Origin: Paracoccus sp. C2R09
GTDB lineage: Bacteria; Pseudomonadota; Alphaproteobacteria; Rhodobacterales; Rhodobacteraceae
Length of the DNA: 64,000 nt
Direction: 5' to 3'
Assembly: GCF_018860625.1 (NCBI RefSeq)
Contig: NZ_JAHKQB010000014.1
Coordinates: 186,001-250,000, forward strand
Shown here: piece by piece, positions 55,492 through 64,000 of the stretch
Position numbering within the stretch: position 1 is the stretch's first letter
How the letters are laid out: each line of letters starts with the position of its first letter
The notes under the pieces: generated by a model
The model's input: only the letters and a program-made list of their open reading frames with translations
The model's database searches: none
What the model was told of the DNA's origin: nothing
Position numbers and translations under genes: made by a program

Positions 55492-55871
55492 CGCGTTCCC
55501 CGCCCGGATTTCAGTGCATTTGGATCGGTCGTTCCGGTCAGGCGCGACACCCATTGAAAGACCAGCGCCCCGATGCCGATGGCCAGCAGCGTGGACAGCG
55601 TGATGGCCAGCGCCAGTGCGATGCCCTGTTCGCGGATCAGCGCGACATGGGCCACGACGCCGACGCCCGCGGGCACGAAGAACAGCGACAGGTTCGCCAG
55701 CAGCCCCTGCGCGACGGGACGGATGCGGGTGATCAGCGCGGGGCGGATCATGCCCGCCACGACCATCAGGATCATGCCCAGCACCGGACCGGGCACGGGC
55801 AGGCCAAGCGCGCGGGTCGCGACTTCGCCCACGAGCTGGAAACACAGGATGATGGCAAGACCGGCGATCAT
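55488..55871 (-). CDS. lrgA: LrgA/CidA-family protein
   Basis: This 127-residue protein has four predicted membrane helices and matches the LrgA/CidA family (LCFQLVGEVATRALGLPVPG, GPVLGMILM). It is first in the lrgA-lrgB pair. The ATG at 55871 follows CAGGGGGC. Longer in-frame starts fall in a region with no helices and overlap the smc promoter, so they are rejected. It diverges from smc. Confidence 0.9.
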   Translation of the reverse strand: MIAGLAIILCFQLVGEVATRALGLPVPGPVLGMILMVVAGMIRPALITRIRPVAQGLLANLSLFFVPAGVGVVAHVALIREQGIALALAITLSTLLAIGIGALVFQWVSRLTGTTDPNALKSGRGTR

Positions 55872-55961
55872 GCCCCCTGAATACTGCGCGGGCGGCCCCT
55901 GCGCCAGCCCCGTGCATCTTGTGTGGCATCGCGCCGAACCCTGCCAGATATGGGGTTGCGG

Positions 55962-55990
55962 TTGACTTGCCGATGCGGGATTGGGACAAT
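55962..55990 (+). promoter_or_regulatory. sigma-70-like promoter for smc
   Basis: TTGACT at 55962-55967 and GACAAT at 55985-55990 are separated by exactly 17 bases. The predicted start near 55997 lies 24 bases before the TTG initiator at 56021 and downstream of the ATG at 55973, which supports the TTG start. Confidence 0.6.
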
Positions 55991-56020
55991 CCCTGTCAGA
56001 TCCCGACCAAGGTGGAACCA

Positions 56021-59000
56021 TTGCGCTTCGACCGGCTGCGCCTCAACGGCTTCAAGAGCTTCGTCGACCCCACGGACCTGGTGATCCGCGAGGGGCTGAC
56101 CGGCGTGGTGGGTCCGAACGGCTGCGGCAAGTCGAACCTGCTGGAGGCGTTGCGGTGGGTCATGGGCGAGAACCGCCCGACTGCCATGCGCGGCGACGGG
56201 ATGGAGGACGTGATCTTCGCGGGCACCGCGCGCCGCCCCGCCCGCGCCCATGCCGAGGTGTCGCTGTCGGTGGACAACCGCGACCGGCTGGCGCCCGCGG
56301 GCTTCAACGACGATGACGGCTTCGACATCACCCGGCGCATCACCCGCGACGCGGGCAGCGCCTACAAGATCGCGGGCAAGGACGTGCGGGCGCGCGACGT
56401 GCAGATGCTGTTCGCCGATGCCTCGACCGGGGCGCACAGCCCGGCGCTGGTGCGGCAGGGTCAGATCAGCGAACTGATCAACGCCAAGCCAAAGAGCCGC
56501 CGCCGCATCCTCGAGGAGGCTGCCGGGATCTCGGGGCTCTATGCCCGCCGCCACGAGGCCGAGCTGAAGCTGAACGGGGCCGAGACGAACCTGTCGCGGC
56601 TGGACGATACGCTGGATCAGCTGTCCTCGCAGGCGGCGACGCTGGCGCGGCAGGCCCGCGCCGCCGCGAAATACCGAGAGATCGGCGCGGCCCTGCGCCA
56701 GGCCGAAGGCGTGCTGCTGTTCCGGCGCTGGTCCGAGGCCGAGGCCGCCCGCCTTGCCGCTTCTGAAGCGCTGTCCGCCGCCATCCGCGCCGCGACCGAG
56801 GCCGGCCATGCCGCGACCGAGGCCGAGGCGCGTCGCGCATCCGCCGAAGGATCGCTGCCCCCCCTGCGCGAGGAGGAGCAGATCGCCGCCGCCATCCTGT
56901 CGCGCCTGACCGTCGAGCGTGACGCGCTGCTGGACGCCGAAACCCGCGCGACCGAGGCCATCGCCGCGCTGGAATCGCGCATCGCCCAGCTGGAACGCGA
57001 TATCGACCGCGAGGAATCGCTCAACCGCGACGCGGGCGAGGTGGTCGAACGGCTGTCCTGGGAACAGGCCGAGCTGGAAAAGGCCGCCCTTGGCCATGAC
57101 GACCGTCTGGATGCCGCGGCCGAGGTCGCAGATCAGGCGGCCGAGGCCCTGCACGAGGTCGAGCAGCGGCTGACCGAGCTGACCGACGAATCCGCCCGCC
57201 TTGCCGCGCGCCATCAATCCGCCGAACGGCTGGTCGCCGATCTGCGCGCCATGGCCGATCGCGCGACGAAGGCCGCGTCCGAGGCGGCCGAGGTCGTGAC
57301 CCGTGCCACCGCGGCCGGCACCGATGCGCAGCAGGCGCTGGAACAGGCAGATGCCGCACAGGACCGTGCCCGCGACCGGGTCGAAGGCGCGGAAGAGGCG
57401 CTTGCCGCCGCCGAGGAGGCCCGCGCCGACCGCGAGGGGATCGAGGCCGCCGCCCGTGCCGCCCGCGCCGAAGCCGAGGGCGAGGCCGGTGCCCTTGCCG
57501 CCGAGATGGCCGCGCTGAAGCGCCTGGTCGAACGCGGCAGCCAGGGGGGTGCCACGCTGCTGGACCGCGTCGAGGTCGCGCGCGGCTACGAGACCGCCTT
57601 CGGGGCGGCGCTTGGCGACGATCTGCGCGCGGGCGTCACGGGTGACGGCTCGGGGTGGCACATGCTGCCCTTCTGGGACGCTCCGCAACCGCTGCCCGAA
57701 GGGGCGCAGCCCCTGTCGCCGCATGTGCAGGGGCCGCCCGAACTGGCGCGCCGCCTGTCCCAGACGGGGCTGGCCGTCGATGCCGATCGTGCCGCTTCGC
57801 TGCAGCCCGCCCTGCTGCCCGGTCAGCGGCTGGTGACCCCTGCGGGCGATCTGTTCCGGTGGGACGGGATGCGCCTCATGGCGGGCGAGGCGTCCTCATC
57901 CGCCGCGCTGCATCTGCAGAAGGTCAACGAGCTGGCCGAGATCACGCGTCAGGCCGAAGCCGCGCAGGCGCGGGTCGATGCGGCGGTCGAGACCCATGAG
58001 GATGCGCGCGGCGCACTGGCGGCAGCCTCCGAGGCCGAGAAATCCGCCCGCGATGCCCGCCGAGAGGCCGAGCGCCTGCTGTCCGAGGCCGCCCGCGCCG
58101 CGACCCGCGCCGAATCCGATCTGGCGATGGCCAGCAGCCGCGCCGAAAGCGCGCGCGGCGAACTGGCCCGCCACCGCGCCGATGCCGCCGACGCCACCGC
58201 CCGCCTGACCGAGGCCGAGGGCCAGCTGGCCGCGCTGCCCGATCGCGGGGCCGCAGCCGATGCCGTCGAACATGCCCGCACGGGCGTCGAGGCCGCGCGG
58301 ATCGCCACCATGACCCGCCGCGCCGCGCTGGACGAGCTGCGCCGAGAGGCGAATGCCCGCCTGAAGCGCCTGCAGGAGATCGCCAAGGAGGAATCCGGCT
58401 GGCGTCTGCGCCTGCAGCAGGCAGGCACCCGCGCTGCCGAACTGATCCAGCGCCGCGACGGGGCCCGCGACGAACTGGCGGGCGCCCGCAGCCAGCCTGC
58501 CATCCTGGCCGAACGTCGCCGCGCCATGGCCGAACGCGAGGCCGAGGCCGAGACCCGCCTGACCCGCGCCCGCGACGCGCTGGCCGCCGCCGACGATGCC
58601 GCGCGCAGCGCCGCCCTTGCCGCCCGCGAGGCCGAGCGCATCGCATCCGAGGCGCGTGAGACCCGCGCGGCGCGCGAGGCCCGCGCCGAGGCCGCCCGCG
58701 ATCTGGAAGAGGCCGCCCGCCTGCGCATCCACGAGGAGACCGAGAAGACCCCCGCCGAGCTGCGCGACGCCCTTGGGGACATCCCGGACGACGTGGCGGC
58801 GGATACGCTCGAGGCGCAGATCGCGAAGCTGCGGTCCAGCCGCGATGCGCTCGGGGCCGTGAACCTGCGCGCCGACGAGGACAAGCAGGAGCTGGAGACC
58901 GAGCGCGACCGCCTTGCCGCCGAGAAATCCGATCTGGAAGAGGCCATCCGCAAGCTGCGGGCGGGCATCGGCAGCCTGAACCGAGAGGGTCGTGAACGCC

Positions 59001-59470
59001 TGCTTGCGGCCTTCGAGACGGTGAACGCCAATTTCGGCACGCTGTTCACCACGCTGTTCGGCGGGGGCGAGGCCCGCCTGGTCATGGTCGAATCCGACGA
59101 TCCGCTCGAGGCCGGGCTGGAGATCATGTGCCAGCCGCCGGGCAAGCGCCTGTCGACGCTGTCGCTTCTGTCGGGGGGCGAACAGACGCTGACCGCGATG
59201 GCGCTGATCTTCGCGGTCTTCCTGGCGAACCCCGCGCCGATCTGCGTTCTGGACGAGGTCGACGCGCCGCTGGACGACGCCAATGTCAGCCGCTTCTGCG
59301 ACCTTCTGGACGAGATGACCCGCCGGACCGAGACGCGATTCCTGATCATCACCCACCATGCGGTGACGATGGGGCGGATGGACCGGCTGTTCGGCGTCAC
59401 GATGGTCGAACAGGGCGTCAGCCAGCTGGTCAGCGTGGACCTGAAGCGCGCCGAGGCTCTGGTCGCCTGA
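56021..59470 (+). CDS. smc: chromosome segregation protein SMC
   Basis: This ATPase organises and condenses the chromosome. From a TTG at 56021 it is 1149 residues, with AAGGTGG five bases upstream, and begins MRFDRLRLNGFKSFVDPTD, the usual opening. Walker A GPNGCGKSN lies at about 31-39, signature LLSGGEQTL near residue 1048 and Walker B with LDEVDAPLDD near 1080. Two long coiled coils flank a hinge around residues 510-640. Kleisin partners (ScpA, ScpB) are not in the window. ridA follows after 47 bases. Confidence 0.96.
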   Translation: MRFDRLRLNGFKSFVDPTDLVIREGLTGVVGPNGCGKSNLLEALRWVMGENRPTAMRGDGMEDVIFAGTARRPARAHAEVSLSVDNRDRLAPAGFNDDDGFDITRRITRDAGSAYKIAGKDVRARDVQMLFADASTGAHSPALVRQGQISELINAKPKSRRRILEEAAGISGLYARRHEAELKLNGAETNLSRLDDTLDQLSSQAATLARQARAAAKYREIGAALRQAEGVLLFRRWSEAEAARLAASEALSAAIRAATEAGHAATEAEARRASAEGSLPPLREEEQIAAAILSRLTVERDALLDAETRATEAIAALESRIAQLERDIDREESLNRDAGEVVERLSWEQAELEKAALGHDDRLDAAAEVADQAAEALHEVEQRLTELTDESARLAARHQSAERLVADLRAMADRATKAASEAAEVVTRATAAGTDAQQALEQADAAQDRARDRVEGAEEALAAAEEARADREGIEAAARAARAEAEGEAGALAAEMAALKRLVERGSQGGATLLDRVEVARGYETAFGAALGDDLRAGVTGDGSGWHMLPFWDAPQPLPEGAQPLSPHVQGPPELARRLSQTGLAVDADRAASLQPALLPGQRLVTPAGDLFRWDGMRLMAGEASSSAALHLQKVNELAEITRQAEAAQARVDAAVETHEDARGALAAASEAEKSARDARREAERLLSEAARAATRAESDLAMASSRAESARGELARHRADAADATARLTEAEGQLAALPDRGAAADAVEHARTGVEAARIATMTRRAALDELRREANARLKRLQEIAKEESGWRLRLQQAGTRAAELIQRRDGARDELAGARSQPAILAERRRAMAEREAEAETRLTRARDALAAADDAARSAALAAREAERIASEARETRAAREARAEAARDLEEAARLRIHEETEKTPAELRDALGDIPDDVAADTLEAQIAKLRSSRDALGAVNLRADEDKQELETERDRLAAEKSDLEEAIRKLRAGIGSLNREGRERLLAAFETVNANFGTLFTTLFGGGEARLVMVESDDPLEAGLEIMCQPPGKRLSTLSLLSGGEQTLTAMALIFAVFLANPAPICVLDEVDAPLDDANVSRFCDLLDEMTRRTETRFLIITHHAVTMGRMDRLFGVTMVEQGVSQLVSVDLKRAEALVA

Positions 59471-59517
59471 GGATTGCCGCGTTAGGGTCGCCCGCGAATC
59501 CCAACCGCGAGGACATC

Positions 59518-59973
59518 ATGAGCGTCGAACAGACCCTGGCCGACAAGGGCATCACCCTTCCCGAAGCACCCATGCCCGCCGCGAATTACGTGCCCTTCGT
59601 GCAGACCGGCAACCTGGTCTTCATCTCGGGGCAGATCAGCGCCGACGAAAACGGCCTGATCACCGGCAAGCTGGGCGACGGCACCAGCGTCGATGACGGC
59701 GCGGCCGCCGCCCGCCGCTGCGGTCTGGCCCTGATCGCGCAGCTGAAGGCCGCCATCGGCGATCTGGACCGCGTGACCCGCGTGGTCAAGCTGACCGGCT
59801 TCGTGAACTCGACCCCCGATTTCACCGACCAGCCCAAGGTGATCAACGGCTGTTCGGACCTGATGGTCGAGGTGTTCGGCGATGCCGGGCGCCATTCGCG
59901 TGCCGCCGTCTCGGCCCCCTCGCTGCCCTTCGGCGTCGCGGTCGAGATCGAGGCCATCTTCGAGATCGCCTGA
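59518..59973 (+). CDS. RidA-family enamine/imine deaminase
   Basis: This 151-residue Rid-family protein is longer than E. coli RidA (128) and resembles the YoaB-like or Rid7-type branch. It has QTGNLVFISGQI and a C-terminal GRHSRAAVSAPSLPFGVAVEI; the conserved Arg of the active site is probably in HSRAA. It should hydrolyse reactive enamines from PLP enzymes such as IlvA. GAGGACATC precedes the ATG. It overlaps the next gene by one base. Confidence 0.9.
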   Translation: MSVEQTLADKGITLPEAPMPAANYVPFVQTGNLVFISGQISADENGLITGKLGDGTSVDDGAAAARRCGLALIAQLKAAIGDLDRVTRVVKLTGFVNSTPDFTDQPKVINGCSDLMVEVFGDAGRHSRAAVSAPSLPFGVAVEIEAIFEIA

Positions 59974-60719
59974 TGGCCCTGCCGCAGGTCTTCCTGACCA
60001 CGCCCATCGCGCATCGGGGCTTTCATGCCCCGGGCGTCCCGGAAAACAGCCTTGCCGCCGCGCGTGCCGCGATCGAGGCCGGATACGGGATCGAATGCGA
60101 CATCCAGCCGGCGGCCGACGGCACGCCGATGGTCTTCCACGATTACGACATGGCGCGGCTGACGGGGCAGGGCGGCTTCATCGCCAAGACCTCGCCCGCC
60201 GATCTGGCGGGTCTGCGGCTGACCGGCAGCGACGAGAAGATCCCGACCCTGGCCGAGTTCCTGGACCTGGTGGCGGGCCGCGTGCCCCTGCTGATCGAGA
60301 TCAAGGACCAGGACGGCCGGCTGGGCCCGGATGTGGGCGATCTGCCCGCGCGGGTGGCCGAGGCGCTGAAGGGATATGACGGGCCGGTCGCGCTGATGTC
60401 CTTCAGCCCGGACACGGTCGCGGCCTTCCATGCGGCGGCACCCGAGATCCCCGTGGGCCTGACCACCTGCGATTATGCCGAGGCCGACTGGCCGCAGATC
60501 CCGGTCGAACGCCGCGAGGCGCTGTCGCTGATCGTGGATTTCGACCGCGTGGGGGCCTGCTTCATCTCTCACTCGCGGGCCGACCTGGGCAATCCGCGCG
60601 TCGATGCGCTGCGCGTGCAGGGCGTCCCGGTCCTGACCTGGACCATCCGTTCGCCCGAGGAAGAGGCCGAGGCCCGCAAGGTCGCGCAGAACGTCACCTT
60701 CGAAGGCTATGCCCCCTGA
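59973..60719 (+). CDS. cytosolic glycerophosphodiester phosphodiesterase
   Basis: This 248-residue GDPD-domain enzyme cleaves glycerophosphodiesters to glycerol-3-phosphate and an alcohol. It has no signal peptide, so it is the UgpQ-like cytosolic type. The catalytic and metal residues are visible: His14-Arg15 in AHRGFH, Glu41 and Asp43 in IECDI, and His56 in FHDYD. It follows ridA by a TGATG overlap. Confidence 0.92.
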   Translation: MALPQVFLTTPIAHRGFHAPGVPENSLAAARAAIEAGYGIECDIQPAADGTPMVFHDYDMARLTGQGGFIAKTSPADLAGLRLTGSDEKIPTLAEFLDLVAGRVPLLIEIKDQDGRLGPDVGDLPARVAEALKGYDGPVALMSFSPDTVAAFHAAAPEIPVGLTTCDYAEADWPQIPVERREALSLIVDFDRVGACFISHSRADLGNPRVDALRVQGVPVLTWTIRSPEEEAEARKVAQNVTFEGYAP

Positions 60720-60783
60720 ACGGGCATCGCGGGCCCATCGCGACGGACAGGGGGCCTGTGGCACCCTGTCCACCCGCTGCCCC

Positions 60784-60812
60784 CTGACAAGGGGCGCATC
60801 CCTTCCTATCTT
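60784..60812 (+). promoter_or_regulatory. candidate promoter ending at the FemAB-like start codon
   Basis: CTGACA at 60784-60789 and TATCTT at 60807-60812 have a 17-base spacer. Transcription would begin at about 60819, which is the A of the next start codon. No ribosome site is visible, so a leaderless message is possible. Confidence 0.4.
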
Positions 60813-60818
60813 CGGGGC

Positions 60819-61952
60819 ATGACAGAGACCCTGACCCTTTCGACCCATGATTCGATCCACAAGATCGCGCCCGAGACATGGGACGGTCTGGGCGACGGCA
60901 ATCCCTTCACCACGCATCGCTTCCTGGCCGCGCTGGAGGATTCGCGATCGGTGGGCACCGGCACGGGCTGGCAGCCCCTGCATCTGACGCTGGAACGTGG
61001 CGGGGATGTGGTGGCGGCCATGCCGCTCTATGCGAAATCGCACAGCCAGGGCGAATACATCTTCGATCACGCCTGGGCCGAGGCCTATATGCGCGCGGGC
61101 GGGCGGTATTACCCCAAGCTGCAGGCGACCGTGCCCTTCACCCCCGCCACCGGCCAGCGGCTTCTGGCGCGCGACGACCGCGACCGCGCAGCGCTGTTGC
61201 AGGCGCTGATGCAGCTGACCGAACGCGCCGAATGTTCCGGTGCGCATGTCACCTTCTGCACCGCGTCCGAGGCCGCCTTGGGCAAGGATGCGGGCTTTTT
61301 GCCGCGGGTGACGCAGCAATATCACTGGCTGAACCGCGGATATGGCAGTTACGACGACTTCCTGGCCGCCCTGTCGTCGCGCAAGCGCAAGGATCTGCGC
61401 AAGGAACGCGCCAAGGCGCAGGGCTTCGGCGGCACGATCAGGCATCTGACTGGCGACGATCTGCGGCCCGAACACTGGGATGCCTTCTGGGAATTCTATC
61501 AGGATACCGGCGCGCGCAAATGGGGGCAGCCCTATCTAACGCGGGCCTTCTTCGACCGCGTGCAGGAGACGATGCGCGACGACATGCTGCTGGTCATGGC
61601 CGAGGATGACGGCCGCCCCATCGCGGGTGCGCTGAACTTTCTCGGGCCGGATGCGGTCTATGGCCGCTACTGGGGCTGCGTGCAGGACCACGCCTTCCTG
61701 CATTTCGAGCTGTGCTATCATCAGGCCATCGACCATGCCATCGCGCATGGGCTGGGCCGGGTCGAGGCCGGGGCGCAGGGCGAACACAAGCTGGCACGCG
61801 GATACGAGGCCGTGCCCATCCATTCGCTGCACTGGGTGCGCGATCCGGGCTTCCTGCGGGCGTTGGAGAATTATCTGGACGAGGAACGCGAGGCGATGGG
61901 CCATGAAATCGCGGCGCTTGCGGATTTCACGCCCTTCCGCAAGGGCGGCTAG
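60819..61952 (+). CDS. FemAB-like/GNAT family peptidogalycan-type protein
   Basis: This 377-residue protein matches the FemAB-like (PF04339) family, with a double GNAT fold: FTTHRFLAALEDSRSVG near the start, KDLRKERAKA in the middle, and GRVEAGAQGEHKLARGYEA near the end. Members are annotated as peptidogalycan biosynthesis or general N-acyltransferases; the real substrate is unknown. It has no signal or membrane helix. It appears monocistronic and ends at a strong terminator. Confidence 0.87.
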   Translation: MTETLTLSTHDSIHKIAPETWDGLGDGNPFTTHRFLAALEDSRSVGTGTGWQPLHLTLERGGDVVAAMPLYAKSHSQGEYIFDHAWAEAYMRAGGRYYPKLQATVPFTPATGQRLLARDDRDRAALLQALMQLTERAECSGAHVTFCTASEAALGKDAGFLPRVTQQYHWLNRGYGSYDDFLAALSSRKRKDLRKERAKAQGFGGTIRHLTGDDLRPEHWDAFWEFYQDTGARKWGQPYLTRAFFDRVQETMRDDMLLVMAEDDGRPIAGALNFLGPDAVYGRYWGCVQDHAFLHFELCYHQAIDHAIAHGLGRVEAGAQGEHKLARGYEAVPIHSLHWVRDPGFLRALENYLDEEREAMGHEIAALADFTPFRKGG

Positions 61953-61976
61953 CGGTCGGGGGCGAACCCCCGACCG
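61953..61976. terminator. strong hairpin terminator between convergent genes
   Basis: A perfect 10-bp stem CGGTCGGGGG/CCCCCGACCG with a CGAA tetraloop lies directly after one stop and 7 bases from the other. No U-tract on either side; the loop class is very stable. Confidence 0.7.
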
Positions 61977-61983
61977 GCCTGGA

Positions 61984-62469
61984 TCAGGCCTTTTCCAGCA
62001 GGCTTTCGCCCGCGCTGACGCTGCAGGTGCCGGGGCTGTCCTCGACCTCGATCGTCTCGACCGTGCCGTCCTTGACCAGCGATGCGAAACGCTTGCAGCG
62101 GCCGAAGAAGCCGACCGGCGGCGCGTCGAAATCAAGGCCCATGGCCTTGGCCACGCTGCCATCCGCATCGGCCAGAACCTCGATCCCGGCAGCGGTCGCG
62201 CCGGTGGATTCGGCCCATGCGGCGGCCACGAAGGGATCGTTCACGGTGACGCAGACGATGCGGTCGATGCCCTTGTCGCGGAAGGCGTCGGCGGTGCGCA
62301 CGAAGCTGGGCATATGCGCATTGGTGCAGGTGCCGGTATAGGCGCCCGGCAGGCCGAACAGGGCGACACGGCCCGCGCTCAGCTCGGCCATGGTGACGGC
62401 TTCGGGCCCTTCGGCACCGATGCGCAGCAGCTTGCCCTCGGGCAGTTTGTCTCCGGCGGCGATGGTCAT
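61984..62469 (-). CDS. peroxiredoxin (Prx5/AhpE-like)
   Basis: This 161-residue peroxiredoxin has peroxidatic Cys48 in LPGAYTGTCTNAHMPSF, the Prx5 pattern with Thr45 and Arg in FVRT. It reduces hydroperoxides with thioredoxin or glutathione. AGGAGCGTTAC precedes the ATG at 62469. A TATATT box (62508-62503 on the minus strand) lies upstream and diverges from the ferredoxin reductase gene across 76 bases. A paired oxidative-stress role is suggested by position only. Confidence 0.93.
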   Translation of the reverse strand: MTIAAGDKLPEGKLLRIGAEGPEAVTMAELSAGRVALFGLPGAYTGTCTNAHMPSFVRTADAFRDKGIDRIVCVTVNDPFVAAAWAESTGATAAGIEVLADADGSVAKAMGLDFDAPPVGFFGRCKRFASLVKDGTVETIEVEDSPGTCSVSAGESLLEKA

Positions 62470-62502
62470 GTAACGCTCCTGAATTGCAACGGATTCGCAT
62501 GG

Positions 62503-62508
62503 AATATA
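62503..62508 (-). promoter_or_regulatory. possible -10 box for the peroxiredoxin gene
   Basis: TATATT reads on the minus strand; the predicted start gives a leader of about 27 bases. The surrounding CCTATATTCC partly resembles the RpoH -10, with CTGG (not CTTG) 18 bases upstream. Weak evidence. Confidence 0.3.
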
Positions 62509-62545
62509 GGGTGCGTGCCGGACACAGACCAGAAGGCGGAAACAG

Positions 62546-63745
62546 ATGCGCATTGTCATCCTGGGTGCGGGGCAGGCGGCGGCCTCGATGGCGGCACGGT
62601 TGCGGGCGAAGGGCCATGACGGTTCGCTGACCGTGATCGGGGATGAAACCGCCGCGCCCTATCAGCGTCCGCCGCTGTCCAAGGCCTATCTGCTGGGCGA
62701 CATGGCACTGGACCGCTTGATGCTGCGCGGCCCCGACTGGTGGGCCGATCAGCGGATCGACCTGCGGACCGGCGAACGCGCGCTGACCATCGACCGCGCG
62801 GCACGGACGGTGACGACCAATGCGGGGGTCCATGAATACGATGCGCTGGCCCTGGCACTGGGGGCCGCGCCGCGCCGTCTGCCTGCCGCGATGGGGGGCG
62901 ATCTGCCCGGCACCCATGTCATCCGCAACCTGGCCGATATCGATGCGCTGGCACCCGCGATGCAGGCCGGGCGCAACCTCGTGGTGATCGGCGGCGGCTA
63001 TATCGGGCTGGAGGCTGCGGCGGTGGCGCGCAAGCTGGGCCTGAACGTCACCCTGATCGAGGCCGCGCCCCGCATCCTGGGCCGCGTCGCCGCCCCGCAG
63101 ACGGCGGACATGATCCGCAACCTGCACCGCGCCCACGGGGTCGAGATCCTGGAAGGCACGGGCATCGCCACGATCGAAGGGACCGACCGCGCGACCGGCG
63201 TTCACCTGACCGACGGGCGCAGCATTCCCGCCGATCTGGTGATCCAGGGCATCGGCGTCCTGCCCGAGACTGCGCTGGCGGGCGCGGCAGGGCTGACCCT
63301 GGAGGACGGCATCGCGACCGATGCGCAGGGGCGCACATCCGATCCCGCCATCTGGGCTGCGGGCGATTGCGCCAGCTTTGCCACCCCCGCGGGCCGGATG
63401 CGGCTGGAAAGCGTGGGCAATGCCATCGACATGGCCGAATGCGTGGCCGACAACATGCTGGGCGCGGGACGCGATTATGCCCCGAAGCCGTGGTTCTGGT
63501 CGGATCAGTTCGACGCCAAGCTGCAGATCGCGGGCATCGGCGCGGGGCACGACCGGATCGTGACGCGGGCCGGGCAGGGCGATCACGCGGGCTCGGTCTG
63601 GTATTTCCGCGAAGGCCGCCTGATCGCGGTCGATGCACTGAACGACGCCCGCGCCTACATGATCGGCAAGCGCCTGATCGAGGCGGGCCGAAGCCCCGAC
63701 CCCGACGCGATCCCGTCCGCGCCCGACCTGAAGGTGCTGCTGTGA
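62546..63745 (+). CDS. FAD-dependent NAD(P)H:ferredoxin/rubredoxin reductase
   Basis: This 399-residue pyridine-nucleotide disulfide oxidoreductase family flavoprotein lacks the redox-active disulfide. It has an FAD-binding GAGQAAAS at 7-14, NAD-binding VIGGGYIGLEAA at about 147-158, and a second FAD motif PAIWAAGDCASF near 271. It resembles putidaredoxin/rhodocoxin reductases that pass electrons to a [2Fe-2S] ferredoxin, often for a P450. No P450 or ferredoxin gene is visible nearby. Its stop overlaps the rsmD start (GTGA). Confidence 0.9.
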   Translation: MRIVILGAGQAAASMAARLRAKGHDGSLTVIGDETAAPYQRPPLSKAYLLGDMALDRLMLRGPDWWADQRIDLRTGERALTIDRAARTVTTNAGVHEYDALALALGAAPRRLPAAMGGDLPGTHVIRNLADIDALAPAMQAGRNLVVIGGGYIGLEAAAVARKLGLNVTLIEAAPRILGRVAAPQTADMIRNLHRAHGVEILEGTGIATIEGTDRATGVHLTDGRSIPADLVIQGIGVLPETALAGAAGLTLEDGIATDAQGRTSDPAIWAAGDCASFATPAGRMRLESVGNAIDMAECVADNMLGAGRDYAPKPWFWSDQFDAKLQIAGIGAGHDRIVTRAGQGDHAGSVWYFREGRLIAVDALNDARAYMIGKRLIEAGRSPDPDAIPSAPDLKVLL

Positions 63746-64000
63746 GGATCGTCGGCGGCAGCCTGCGCGGCCTCAAGCTGGCCGATCTGGGCGAGGGGGA
63801 CATGGCCGCCCATCTGCGCCCGACGACCGACCGCGTGCGGGAATCGATCTTCAACCTGCTGATCAACGGTAGCCATGGCAATCCGCTGCCCGGCGCACGG
63901 GTGCTGGACCTGTTCGCGGGGACGGGGGCCCTGGGCCTCGAGGCGCTGTCGCGGGGGGCGTCCCATGTCACCTTCGTCGATGACGGGGTGAAATCGCGTG
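63742..64000 (+). CDS. rsmD: 16S rRNA (guanine966-N2)-methyltransferase, 5' part
   Basis: A GTG overlapping the previous stop opens 86 codons that run off the right edge. The start VRIVGGSLRGLKL, then LRPTTDRVRESIFNLL, and SAM motif I DLFAGTGALGLEAL at about 57-70 are typical of RsmD. It methylates G966 of 16S rRNA. About half of the expected length of roughly 180 residues is visible, and the catalytic NPPY-type motif lies beyond the window. Confidence 0.92.
   Translation, partial: MRIVGGSLRGLKLADLGEGDMAAHLRPTTDRVRESIFNLLINGSHGNPLPGARVLDLFAGTGALGLEALSRGASHVTFVDDGVKSR

Overview
The window is a gene-dense, high-GC bacterial chromosome segment with no sign of plasmid, phage or insertion-sequence DNA. 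Several features point to an alphaproteobacterium of the Rhodobacteraceae, most likely Paracoccus or a close relative. These are the clustered phbA and phbB genes for poly(3-hydroxybutyrate) precursors, a TIGR02302-type DUF4175 protein beside lysA, a tandem run of three deformylase-like genes before fmt, SMC without a partner in its operon, an L7Ae-like extension on YlxR, and heavy use of ATGA/GTGA overlaps. This assignment is inferred from gene content, not from a marker-gene comparison. I found about 69 protein genes. There is no rRNA, CRISPR array or convincing tRNA.

Layout. 1-4.2 kb: ammonium channel amtB, a polyprenyl diphosphate synthase facing it, then a DUF2007 protein, a TrmN6-like methyltransferase and a YdcH-family protein. 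4.2-7.2 kb (minus): phbA-phbB and an EAL phosphodiesterase. 7.3-13.7 kb: tag, thioredoxin-like TlpA, and argH - small lipoprotein - lysA - DUF4175. 13.7-17.2 kb: a zinc-ribbon membrane protein, ftsE-ftsX-plsC, and a small DUF1127-like protein. 17.5-22.3 kb: accA and a PatB-type lyase (minus), then def, two degenerate def paralogues and fmt. 22.4-28.0 kb: secA diverging from a periplasmic parvulin - argJ - mutT operon, and a 42-residue orphan protein. 28.2-33.7 kb (minus): rimP-nusA-ylxR-infB. 33.8-40.4 kb: pip-tspO, ubiG, comF-grxC-nitrilase-marR, and a BioC-like methyltransferase-hemH. 40.4-42.3 kb: two L,D-transpeptidases flanking a CAP-domain lipoprotein. 42.4-48.2 kb (minus): a five-gene overlapping run hslO-Nudix-cca-ABC transporter-RNA methyltransferase. 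48.3-52.2 kb: a Nudix hydrolase, a phosphatase with a degenerate receiver domain, ilvA and a membrane protein. 52.3-55.9 kb: argG, moaB, an orphan secreted protein and lrgA-lrgB. 56.0-61.9 kb: smc-ridA-glycerophosphodiesterase and a FemAB-like protein. 62.0-64.0 kb: a peroxiredoxin, a ferredoxin reductase and the start of rsmD.

Most genes are core metabolism and information processing: arginine (argG, argH, argJ), lysine, fatty acid and phospholipid (accA, plsC), haem, ubiquinone and polyhydroxybutyrate pathways, plus translation start and end-group processing (fmt, def, infB, rimP, nusA). The most unusual points are the two catalytically compromised deformylase paralogues, a SpoIIE/RsbU-type phosphatase whose receiver domain has lost its phosphorylation site, an RpoH-like promoter in front of hslO, a helically phased direct repeat upstream of the phosphatase gene, and several divergent gene pairs with almost no space for promoters. 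I saw no strong candidate for an entirely new multi-gene system.
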